Source: UBA1181 sp045226255
GTDB lineage: Bacteria; Bacteroidota; Bacteroidia; Bacteroidales; Paludibacteraceae
Assembly: GCA_045226255.1 (NCBI GenBank)
Contig: JBGVCG010000010.1
Location: 62,001-126,000, forward strand
DNA: 64,000 bases
Direction of reading: 5' to 3'
Each line of letters begins with the position of its first letter. Position 1 is the first letter of the stretch. The position numbers were made by a program, and so were the translations under genes. The notes under the pieces are model-generated. The model was not told the origin of the DNA. It was given only the letters and a program-made list of their open reading frames with translations, and did no database searches. This document shows, piece by piece, positions 43,548 through 50,920 of the stretch.

Positions 43548-43868
43548 GAAGAATAATAAATTTATATGAAATAGACATTAAGGAAACTTAAATATTTACA
43601 TACAGCATTAACTATTATTCGCGTTCAAAAAGAAAAAGCGTAGGAAACTGATTCTTTATGAAACGGGCAAGTTAATTGAATGTTAGCAGTTTGTGTTTAA
43701 AATTGCTAATTATTATTGGTGACTGTTCACGGTGACAACTGGACGAGCCATACAATTCTCAAACAAGTTAATGCTCACACCTTTGGTGTGGGCTTTATCT
43801 ATTGAGAATTGGCGGGTTTCTTCCTACGCTTCCCGTGAACGCGAGTAGAGAGGTCCGCACCTCTTTTT
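43548..43868 (+). ncRNA. Orphan structured non-coding RNA (~320 nt)
   Basis: It has a consensus promoter, an intrinsic terminator and extensive perfect pairing. The closing helix is 43619-43627 with 43836-43844 (9 bp) and 43637-43646 with 43821-43830 (10 bp), separated by an A-rich internal loop. Inside are: a 10-bp hairpin 43683-43692/43700-43709 (one G-U); a helix CAATTCTCAA 43753-43762 with TTGAGAATTG 43802-43811 (10 bp perfect), capped by a 9-bp hairpin with a TTT loop (43773-43781/43785-43793). GTTCACGG (43725-43732) could alternatively pair with CCGTGAAC (43833-43840), competing with the closing helix. A 6S-type RNA is one possibility; the bubble is much more asymmetric than classical 6S. 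The family is not identified. Confidence 0.72.
43848..43868 (+). terminator. Intrinsic terminator of orphan RNA
   Basis: AGAGGT (43849-43854) pairs with ACCTCT (43859-43864) through a CCGC tetraloop, followed by TTTTT. It directly abuts the closing helix of the RNA. Confidence 0.85.
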
Positions 43869-44137
43869 ATCTGTCCCCTATTACGCCTGCGATAAATAGT
43901 TTTTGCGAAAAAACTTTTTATCGGCATGATGAGAAATAAACATATACACATATCCAATAAAACAAAGAGGAATGGTTTTTACATGCCACCTCCAAATTCG
44001 TATAGAATTCATAATTCTTATGAACAAATAACGTGATGAGCACATATCAACTTTCCATGCTCTATTCCCTTGTATGTCATGCAAATAACACATTCTAGTC
44101 TTTACACGACATATAATTATATTATTAACTCATTATT
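43869..44137. other. AT-rich gene-free spacer with a long hairpin
   Basis: CGATAAA (about 43890-43896) pairs with TTTATCG, and inside it AGTTTTT (43898-43904) pairs with AAAAACT, loop GCG: a near-perfect 14-bp hairpin ending about 43924. The remainder has only a short 70-residue minus-strand frame with no recognisable features, which I do not call a gene. Confidence 0.5.
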
Positions 44138-44690
44138 GTTCCGTTAAAATTGGGACGAGTTAAATATTAATCAAATAGCCCCGGAATAAGGGGACCAGAT
44201 TGCTCTTTGACATCATTGGGATAAGTCTTTTCGAATAGTTCTTTGAGCGGTGTTTTGTCCGCAAGTGACATGCTGAGGATTTGCAAGGCCTCATAGGACG
44301 AGCGCTTCAACTCCATGTCATGCTACAATTGCCACAAGGCAGTAGGCGGTAAATACTGCAGAAATCTGTATTCTGACAGCGTTCTCAGCTGTGCCAAACT
44401 TCTTGACTTTGCACAGTTACTGAGCTGACCAAACATCAGAGTTAGAAGTTGATTCCAGCAGGTAAGATACTTGACATACTTGTGTTAGCATCATACTTTC
44501 AACAAGATGACGAAACTTGTCATAGTCTAAGAACTCAAGCAATTGGGGAAATACGTACTAGTCTTTGTTCAACTGCAATCCTGTTAAAAGGTTGCAAAGT
44601 TACAAATTCAAATCCGTGCACTCTCAAAATTGATTGTAAAATACTCTATTCCAGCGATTTCAAAGAACGTTTAGTCCACTTCAACGGAAC
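44138..44690 (-). mobile_element. IS4-family element, internally deleted and frameshifted remnant
   Basis: Related inverted ends lie at 44138-44159 (GTTCCGTTAAAATTGGGACGAG) and 44668-44690 (minus strand GTTCCGTTGAAGTGGACTAAACG). On the minus strand the 5' part encodes VFPQLLEFLDYDKFRHLVE and, after frameshifts, KYVKYLTCWNQLLTLMFGQL, the N-terminus of DUF4372-containing IS4 transposases. It then passes directly to the C-terminus: FGTAENAVRIQI, MELKRSSYEALQILSMSLAD and a final PLIPGLFD with stop near 44167. A full transposase is about 390 residues, so some 200 central residues, including most of the DDE core, are missing. The element is dead as an autonomous transposon. Confidence 0.85.
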
Positions 44691-44728
44691 AGTATAGACT
44701 TTTTATTAATAACTTAAAAAATTGAATT

Positions 44729-45364
44729 ATGAAGAAAGTTTTTTTAGGAATTTTTGCTATGTTTTTCAGTCTTTCCCTAATTGCAGAGGATAAAGTCTCA
44801 GAATATTCTATGTCGTGCTTTGTTAAGAATACGCCATACTTTGGTAAGAAGACGTATGACATTGAGGCTTCTGCAGTAAAAAATGGTTCTTTTACTTTTT
44901 ACATCTATTGTGAACCAAAAGAAGAAGGCAGTATAGAGAAGATAGGATTCAGTCTTAAAAGCAAGGAGGTTGAGGATTTTTGCAATCAACTGAATTCAAT
45001 CAAACCAAAATTTGCAGAATGGTCTAAGACAGCAAAGGACAATAATGTCACAAACTACGATAAGGAGTTTGACACGAATTTTAGACCTGTTGATGCATTC
45101 TTTTCGTCCTACGGCAGCAAATGGTACTTCACATATAATATTCTTTTCAGACCGTATTTCAAGGTAATGGGAAACGGGGAATGCTTAATTATTTTCAATA
45201 CAGGTGAATTAACAGCGGCCTCGAATAGATACATGAAATCCAAAGGTTTTTTGATGGCATTCAAATCTGAGAAAGAAATCGATGATTTTATAAAAGCATT
45301 GAATATTCAGAAGGTTTTAAACAAAGCAAAAAAAGACGTCGAGAAAGACAATTTGTTCAAATAA
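44729..45364 (+). CDS. Exported protein of unknown function, IS-bracketed cargo gene
   Basis: I do not recognise this 211-residue protein. It has a signal peptide (MKKVFLGIFAMFFSLSLIAE) and a mature part of about 190 residues, rich in Lys, Phe and Tyr, with alternating beta-like stretches (GSFTFYIYCEPKEEGSIEKI; KWYFTYNILFRPYFKVMGNG; GECLIIFNTGEL) and a final amphipathic Lys-rich helix (DIKALNIQ-type, FIKALNIQKVLNKAKKDVEK). The FSLKSKEVEDFCNQLNSI and FKSEKEIDDFIKALN segments look like two related half-repeats. The codons are markedly A/T-rich compared with all flanking housekeeping genes, and IS4 remnants lie on both sides in opposite orientation, which indicates horizontal acquisition. A periplasmic location is inferred. 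Confidence 0.8.
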   Translation: MKKVFLGIFAMFFSLSLIAEDKVSEYSMSCFVKNTPYFGKKTYDIEASAVKNGSFTFYIYCEPKEEGSIEKIGFSLKSKEVEDFCNQLNSIKPKFAEWSKTAKDNNVTNYDKEFDTNFRPVDAFFSSYGSKWYFTYNILFRPYFKVMGNGECLIIFNTGELTAASNRYMKSKGFLMAFKSEKEIDDFIKALNIQKVLNKAKKDVEKDNLFK

Positions 45365-45377
45365 ACATAATTCAATG

Positions 45378-45427
45378 CAAGGGAGGGAACCCTCGCCAAC
45401 ATCCTCGGCCTCGGCTTCCCTCCCTTG
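45378..45427. terminator. Long hairpin after cargo gene
   Basis: CAAGGGAGGGAA (45378-45389) pairs perfectly with TTCCCTCCCTTG (45416-45427), 12 bp with a 26-nt loop. There is no clear T run, so it may be a convergent terminator or an element boundary. Confidence 0.5.
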
Positions 45428-45447
45428 TGTGTTCTACACTTTCTGTG

Positions 45448-45569
45448 TCAGGCAACCGTCCCAGCATGCAGCTGTTCTACAGGGGGAATCAAGTCCCAGT
45501 TCTTGCCCCAAACGATGTTGCCATTCTCGATGGCGAAGTGTCTGAACTTGCGGGGTCGAGGCACTTGTT
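45448..45569 (-). pseudogene. Possible DUF2442-type protein C-terminal remnant
   Basis: The minus strand encodes RPRKFRHFAIENGNIVWGKN then WDLIPPVEQLHAGTVA and a stop. The pattern (a basic residue followed by FxxxxIENGxIxWgxxWDLxxxxEqLh) is reminiscent of the C-terminus of DUF2442 proteins, which are often toxin-antitoxin partners. Only about 40 residues remain: upstream it is cut exactly where the IS4-like homology begins (45570). The family call is from pattern memory and is tentative. Confidence 0.35.
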
Positions 45570-45812
45570 TGTCAGAATACAGATTAGTGCGGCCATCACT
45601 GCACACTGCCTCGTGGCGATTGTCCAGCATGATATGAAGTTGAAACGCTCGACCTATGAAGTCTTGCAAATCCTCAGTATATCACACACAGGCAAGACTT
45701 CGCTCAGAGTACTGTTCAATAAGACTTATTCCAATGATGTCAAAGAGCGACATGATCCCCTTATTCCGTGATTGTTTGATTAATATTTAACTCGTCCCAT
45801 TATTAACGGGAC
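45570..45812 (+). mobile_element. IS4-family transposase 3' fragment, opposite orientation to the 44.1-kb remnant
   Basis: The plus strand encodes VRIQISAAITAHCLVAIVQH, then MKLKRSTYEVLQILSISHTG and LFNKTYSNDVKERHDPLIP with a stop, matching the C-terminus of the transposase remnant on the left. It ends with CTCGTCCCATTATTAACGGGAC (45791-45812), the same inverted end as 44138-44159. The 5' part of the element is absent. The two remnants therefore face each other with ends outward around 44691-45569. Confidence 0.82.
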
Positions 45813-46339
45813 ACTAATGATTTCATCTATATATTTATGAATGAGAGGGATGTCATTTCCCCGCAAACATACACTAGTAGTTTTTGTGTGAAAAATTAGA
45901 TGGACATTAATTTTCACTAATGATGTCGCCATAGTTTTGGATGTTAATATTATGATTAAACGATTTTTTTTTGTTGTTATTATATATCTTTCATGAATAT
46001 TATTTTCGGGGTGTCGCCCCTTCGGGGCTCTCTTCACGCCTCGTCTATGCCGTACAGGGGTTTACACCCCTGCCTGGAGGGTGTCGTCCTTTCAGGACTG
46101 GGGAATCACACATCCGCAGATATCACACAATTAACTCCATCGAACTAACGTATCATAATTCTAAATTCAAAATTCATGATTCTTAATTCGCCAATCCCCT
46201 GTCTGGAGGATACCGTCCTTTCAGGACTAGGAAATCCATCGAACTGTTCCATAATTCTTAATTCAAAATTCAAAATTCATAATTCATATTGCTATCTTTG
46301 CATAACCAAAACATAACCTATTACGTTCCAATAGATTAA
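45813..46339. repeat. Gene-free spacer with GC-hairpin and AT-tract repeats
   Basis: 45813-46000 is AT-rich and empty. GCCCCTTCGGGGC (46016-46028), CAGGGGTTTACACCCCTG (46055-46072) and GTCCTTTCAGGAC (46085-46097) are palindromes of the dispersed repeat family; a partial second copy with GTCCTTTCAGGAC lies at about 46215-46227. AATTCTTAATTCAAAATT tracts cover about 46151-46190 and 46250-46286. Confidence 0.65.
46293..46300 (+). promoter_or_regulatory. -7 promoter element of CapA-like gene
   Basis: TATCTTTG is an exact TAnnTTTG match, 40 bp before the start codon, directly at the end of an AT-tract repeat. Confidence 0.6.
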
Positions 46340-47545
46340 ATGAAAAGATACTTTTTATTCATATTGCTCGCCCTGTTCGTATGCGCACAGAGCCAGGCCG
46401 GAAGAAGATCCAAAAGAAGACATAAGGCCAAAATCGAAACCGTGGTCGACACACTGACCAACAAACAAGAGAATCAGGCCGTAGTGGCGATCGACACGCT
46501 ACGAGCTGACTCGCTAGCGCAGGGGACAGACACCCTCATGGTCATCGAACCGACCGACAAACACGATACGATCACCATCACAGCGGTGGGGGACGTCATG
46601 ATAGGCAGTATCCTGCCAAACACATCCTACCTGCCACCCAAAGAAGAGGAGGATAAGTTCTTCGACGAGGTGAAGCCCTATTTCCAGAACTCCGACATCG
46701 TATTCTGCAACGTGGAAGGCACATTCACCGACACGGAGGTAGGTGCGAAGAACTGCAACGACCCCAAGACTTGCTTCAAGTTCGGTATGCCTTGCCGCTT
46801 TGCGCAATACTACAAAGAGGCGGGCTTCAATGTGGTGAGCGTGGCGAACAACCATAGCGGAGACTTCGGAGAGAAGGGCAAGGAGAACGCCAAGAGACTA
46901 TTCGACAGCCTGCAGATCAATTGGGCGGGCTTCACGGAGAAACCTACCGCGGAATTCGTCGAGAACGGTGTCAAGTACGGTTTCTGCGCCTTCGCACCTA
47001 ATCGGGGCACCGTGCAAATCACCGACTACGAAGTATTGGACTCGCTGGTAAAACAACTACGGCAGACCTGCGACATCGTGATCGTATCCTTCCACGGAGG
47101 AGCTGAAGGCAGCAAATACCAACACGTTCCGAGAAACTACGAGAACTTCCTCGGTCAGAACAGAGGGAATGTCTATGAATTCGCCCACCGGGCCATCGAC
47201 GCCGGAGCGGACATCGTGCTGGGACATGGTCCTCACGTAACCCGCGCCGTAGAGATCTATAAGAACAAGTTCATCGCCTATAGCATGGGCAACTTCGCCA
47301 CCTACAGCAACGTGAACATCAAGGGGGTGAACGGTCTAGCCCCTATCTTTAGGGTGAAGATGGAGCAACAGACGGGCAACTTCATCAGTGCGGAAATCAT
47401 CTCCACCTACCAAATCAAACCACCGAACAAGGGGCCTCACATCGACCCCGACAAACGTGTGCTGAAGGTGATTCAAGCCTTGACAAAGGAGGATATATAC
47501 GACAATCTGCCACAAATATCCGACGAGGGAATCATCACCGAATGA
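46340..47545 (+). CDS. CapA family protein (PGA_cap metallophosphatase-like)
   Basis: A 401-residue exported protein (signal MKRYFLFILLALFVCAQSQA followed by a basic GRRSKRRHK). Residues about 75-370 form a PGA_cap domain with calcineurin-like metal motifs: TAVGDVMIGSI, IVFCNVEGTF, VVSVANNHSGDFG, VIVSFHGGAEGSKY, LGHGPHVTRAVEIYK and YSMGNFATYS. CapA proteins take part in poly-gamma-glutamate capsule synthesis in Bacillus. In Bacteroidetes isolated capA genes without capBC are common and their role is unknown; no capB or capC is seen here. Membrane anchoring is not evident beyond the signal. Confidence 0.9.
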   Translation: MKRYFLFILLALFVCAQSQAGRRSKRRHKAKIETVVDTLTNKQENQAVVAIDTLRADSLAQGTDTLMVIEPTDKHDTITITAVGDVMIGSILPNTSYLPPKEEEDKFFDEVKPYFQNSDIVFCNVEGTFTDTEVGAKNCNDPKTCFKFGMPCRFAQYYKEAGFNVVSVANNHSGDFGEKGKENAKRLFDSLQINWAGFTEKPTAEFVENGVKYGFCAFAPNRGTVQITDYEVLDSLVKQLRQTCDIVIVSFHGGAEGSKYQHVPRNYENFLGQNRGNVYEFAHRAIDAGADIVLGHGPHVTRAVEIYKNKFIAYSMGNFATYSNVNIKGVNGLAPIFRVKMEQQTGNFISAEIISTYQIKPPNKGPHIDPDKRVLKVIQALTKEDIYDNLPQISDEGIITE

Positions 47546-47749
47546 TAATTAAGAATTAAGAATTTTGAATTTTGAATTAGCCGGTAATATTTTTCAAAAT
47601 TTTTATTGTGTATATTGTACATTGTATAAAATTATTTTATACATTCGCGAATGATAACCACACAAGGTATGTGGTTGGGAATACTTGTTAGGTTTGCAAT
47701 CGGAGACCTGTAGTATTTGAACTGTTATTGTTTGTAATAAAATAAAAAT
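47546..47749. promoter_or_regulatory. Upstream region of the T9SS cargo gene
   Basis: 47546-47579 is an AATTAAGAATT tract. TACATTCG (47640-47647) is a one-mismatch -7 element, giving a leader of about 100 nt. The leader has a 7-bp hairpin, AACCACA (47656-47662) with TGTGGTT (47670-47676). No gene is present. Confidence 0.45.
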
Positions 47750-50700
47750 ATGCATTTAAAAAACTTTCTATCTGCAATAGTAATCGCTTGTTGTTCAATA
47801 TGCAACATCCACGGAAGCGTGCTTATCAGCGGCATAATGGCAGACCCGGCCAGCTACGACAACGTCTACGAGTACGTGCAATTCATGACATCCGAACGCA
47901 TTGATTTCTCGGAGACGCCCTACACGGTAATCATCTGCAACAACGGCACAATCCTCCACCCGAGCGGCTGGCTAACGGGAAGCACACTGACCTACGCCAT
48001 ACAACTCGATTCAGGAGTAGTGGAGATGGGCGAGACGTTCTACATAGGCGGTCCCACCCCGAAATTGAACGGTCCGAATAGCGAAGACATACACTTAAAA
48101 AACTGGTTCGCAATCGATTGCACCGCCCAAGACGGAGCAGGAGGCATAGGGTTGAAGCAGCAATGGAGAATAGGCATGGTAGGCAATGGAGGTCCTTCGG
48201 CGGACGGTATCGCAGTCTTTGCGGGCAAAGCGGAGGATTTGACGGAGGAGAGCGTTCCCCTGGATTGCGTCTTCTACGGGGATGCAGTGGGAGATGCGGC
48301 CGCCTACCAATACCGGCTAACGGACGGCACCCTACTCGATGAGGAGGACGACATATACCCCTCGCCCGGCAAGGAGTGCCTGATGAAGTTCGAGGGAGTC
48401 TACAACTACCTGGAGGACAAATGGGTAGTGGAACGCACAAGTTTTTCCGTACCCTCCTTCACCGAGGAAGATTTCAAGCCTGCGATCAAGCTGATCCCCT
48501 ACGTTTTCGACGTGGAGGTCTCCTCCACCCCCTGCGAGGAGTGCATCACCTGGAAGAGCATTCTACCCGACACCACACGATTCGCCGTGCTTTGGCAAGA
48601 GGATTCCTCAGCGGGATGTTCCGCCTACCCTACGACAATCTGCGGCATGCCCGATTCCCTGCCCGAGGGACTCAGTCTGCTGGAGTTCTCCACCGAGAAA
48701 AACCTTTGCTCAGCAAACGCTCCCATGGCACAACACCTTGTAGCCATCTACCCGATGGAGAACGGTTGCATAGACACCTTAGGGTGCGATTTAGGACTCC
48801 ACATAGCGCAGGCAACCTTACGGGAAACCACAACGTCCCATTTGCAAGGATGCTTGGGAGATACGACGCTCTACCTAGCAGAAGGGAGGGATAGTGTTTG
48901 GGTAGAACTGCCAACGCCCCAGTTCGACAACCCCTGCAATCGGTTTCACCTGACCAGCACCTTCCAACCAGACTCCTTCGCACCAGGGACGTACACGTTC
49001 GATTTTGCCTTGCGGAACGACTCCGCGCAGGTGGTGGATCAATGCGCCACGCTTGTCCACGTGATAGATACCACACCACCCGTCACACCCGACACTACGC
49101 CTACAATTGTGGATACCATACCGCCTGTTGTGCCTGATACCACGCCTACAATTGTGGATACCATACCGCCTATTGTGCCGGATACCACGCCTACCGTTGT
49201 GGACACCATACCACCTGTCGTGCCGGACACCACGCCTACAATTGTGGATACCATACCACCTATCGTGCCAGACACTACGCCTATGGTTGTAGATACCATA
49301 CCGCCTATTGTACCAGACACCACGCCTACCATTGTGGATACCATTCCACCTATTGTGCCTGACACTACACCTGCGGTTGTGGATACGATACCGCCTGTTG
49401 TGCCTGACACCACGCCTACAATTGTGGACACCATACCGCCTATCGTGCCAGACACCACACCTACCATTGTAGATACTATCCCGCCTATCGTACCAGATAC
49501 CACGCCTACCATTGTGGATACCATACCGTCTATTATGCCTGACACTACGCCTGCCGTTGTAGATACGATACCGCCTGTTGTGACTGATACTACGCCTGCG
49601 ATTGTGGATACGATACCGCCTGTTGTGCCGGATACCACGACTACAATTGTGGATACCATACCGCCTATTGTGCAGGATACTACGTCTACGATTGTGGATA
49701 CCATACCACCTATCGTACCAGACACTACACCTACAGTTGTGGATACCATACCGTCTATCGTGCAGGATACCACGCCTACAATTGTGGATACCATACCGCC
49801 TGTTGTGCCTGACACTACGCCTGCCATCGTGGATACCATACCGTCTATCGTGTCTGACACTACGCCTACGATTGTGGATACCATACCGCCTATCGTACAA
49901 GATACCACGCCTACGGTTGTAGATACCATACCACCTATCGTGCCTGACACTACGCCTATAATTGCGGATACGATACCACCTATCGTGCAGGATAGCACGC
50001 CTACGATTGTGGATACCATACCACCTATCGTACCAGATACCACGCCTACGGTTGTAGATACCATACCGCCAGTCGTGCCTGACACTACGCCTGCCATCGT
50101 GGATACCATACCGCCTATTGTACCAGACACCACACCTGCGATTGTGGATACCATACCGCCCATTGTGCCGGACACTACACCTGCGATTGTGGATACGATA
50201 CCGCCTGTTGTGCCGGATACCACGACTACAATTGTGGATACGATACCGCCTATCGTGCCTGATACTACGCCTGCCATTGTAGATACGACACCGCCTATCG
50301 TGCCTGATACTACGCCTGCCGTTGTAGATACGATACCGCCTGTTGTGCCTGATACTACGCCTGCCATTATAGATACGATACCGTCTGTTGTGACTGACAC
50401 TACGCCTACAATCGTGGATACCATACCGCCTATCGTGCCTGATACTACGCCTGCCATTGTAGATACGATACCGCCTGTTGTGCCTGACACTACGCCTACG
50501 GTTGTAGATACCATACCGCCTATCGTGCCGGACACCACGCCTGCACTCATAGACACCCTGCCAGAGCTAGTGGAGGAGGGACCGTCTTTGCCTACGGACA
50601 CAACGTCGGAAGCAGAAGGGAACGGGAAGGCGAAGGAACTCACATACAATCTGCTGCTAACCCCCAACGGAGACGGTATAAACGATAGACTTGAGATTGA

Positions 50701-50917
50701 ATCATTGTCGCAATACCCTGACAATGAGATTTATATCTACAACAAATGGGGCATACAAGTCTTCCACATGAAGCACTACGACAACCACTGGGGAGGTGAC
50801 AACCACAACGGATTCAGCCTAGGGGGAAGGAAACTATTGCCCGTCGGAACATACTATTACCTGCTCCTCTCCCAAGGATCGAAAGCGCTATCTGGTTTTA
50901 TAGAATTATCATATTGA
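47750..50917 (+). CDS. T9SS type B cargo protein with 33 tandem 15-residue repeats (surface adhesin-like)
   Basis: A 1055-residue exported protein (signal MHLKNFLSAIVIACCSICNIHG). Residues about 23-160 resemble a lamin-tail-type beta-sandwich (LISGIMADPASYDNVYEYVQ...GWLTGS...YAIQLDSG). Residues 160-440 are a Cys-bearing, unrecognised region. From about 448 to 942 run 33 units of consensus DTTPTIVDTIPPIVP, a Pro/Thr/Asp/Val stalk. The C-terminus is a gliding-motility-type CTD (TIGR04131, type B): LLLTPNGDGINDRLEIESLS, IYIYNKWGIQVFHM, LLPVGTYYYLLL and GFIELSY. This signal directs T9SS secretion and surface attachment. The repeats probably hold the N-terminal domain away from the cell, and the Thr residues could be O-glycosylated (inference). 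porP follows 3 bp later. Confidence 0.9.
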   Translation: MHLKNFLSAIVIACCSICNIHGSVLISGIMADPASYDNVYEYVQFMTSERIDFSETPYTVIICNNGTILHPSGWLTGSTLTYAIQLDSGVVEMGETFYIGGPTPKLNGPNSEDIHLKNWFAIDCTAQDGAGGIGLKQQWRIGMVGNGGPSADGIAVFAGKAEDLTEESVPLDCVFYGDAVGDAAAYQYRLTDGTLLDEEDDIYPSPGKECLMKFEGVYNYLEDKWVVERTSFSVPSFTEEDFKPAIKLIPYVFDVEVSSTPCEECITWKSILPDTTRFAVLWQEDSSAGCSAYPTTICGMPDSLPEGLSLLEFSTEKNLCSANAPMAQHLVAIYPMENGCIDTLGCDLGLHIAQATLRETTTSHLQGCLGDTTLYLAEGRDSVWVELPTPQFDNPCNRFHLTSTFQPDSFAPGTYTFDFALRNDSAQVVDQCATLVHVIDTTPPVTPDTTPTIVDTIPPVVPDTTPTIVDTIPPIVPDTTPTVVDTIPPVVPDTTPTIVDTIPPIVPDTTPMVVDTIPPIVPDTTPTIVDTIPPIVPDTTPAVVDTIPPVVPDTTPTIVDTIPPIVPDTTPTIVDTIPPIVPDTTPTIVDTIPSIMPDTTPAVVDTIPPVVTDTTPAIVDTIPPVVPDTTTTIVDTIPPIVQDTTSTIVDTIPPIVPDTTPTVVDTIPSIVQDTTPTIVDTIPPVVPDTTPAIVDTIPSIVSDTTPTIVDTIPPIVQDTTPTVVDTIPPIVPDTTPIIADTIPPIVQDSTPTIVDTIPPIVPDTTPTVVDTIPPVVPDTTPAIVDTIPPIVPDTTPAIVDTIPPIVPDTTPAIVDTIPPVVPDTTTTIVDTIPPIVPDTTPAIVDTTPPIVPDTTPAVVDTIPPVVPDTTPAIIDTIPSVVTDTTPTIVDTIPPIVPDTTPAIVDTIPPVVPDTTPTVVDTIPPIVPDTTPALIDTLPELVEEGPSLPTDTTSEAEGNGKAKELTYNLLLTPNGDGINDRLEIESLSQYPDNEIYIYNKWGIQVFHMKHYDNHWGGDNHNGFSLGGRKLLPVGTYYYLLLSQGSKALSGFIELSY
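49091..50575 (+). repeat. 33 x 45-nt in-frame tandem repeat
   Basis: Units begin at 49091 and every 45 nt to 50531 without a single indel: unit 33 starts at 49091+32x45. Variation is mostly synonymous or conservative (PTIV, PTVV, PAIV, PAVV; IPPI, IPPV, IPSI; VP, VQ, VT, VS). The last unit (DTTPALIDTLPELVE) is the most divergent. Mixed variants scattered along the array suggest gene conversion or unequal exchange. Confidence 0.95.
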
Positions 50918-50920
50918 GGC

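Noticed and set aside
43771..43848. 25-codon frame MLTPLVWALSIENWRVSSYA... inside the orphan RNA
   Set aside because: It runs through the apical hairpin and the closing helix and ends at the terminator stem; no ribosome-binding or gene target downstream, so probably chance.
43548..43868. Retron msr-msd RNA (long closing repeat, hairpin with TTT loop)
   Set aside because: No reverse transcriptase gene is present nearby, and no branching-G context was recognisable.
43881..44093. 70-residue minus-strand frame
   Set aside because: No family features, no promoter, and it overlaps the AT hairpin; composition fits random AT-rich DNA.
49091..50575. CRISPR array
   Set aside because: Repeats are contiguous with no unique spacers and lie inside a coding frame with signal peptide and sorting domain.
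49039..50724. 561-codon open frame antisense to the 45-nt repeats, and other long frames in the same array
   Set aside because: A repeat period divisible by three keeps all frames free of stops once one unit is free. The antisense product is pure GVVSGTIGGMVSTIV iteration with no start context, while the sense frame has a signal peptide and a CTD.
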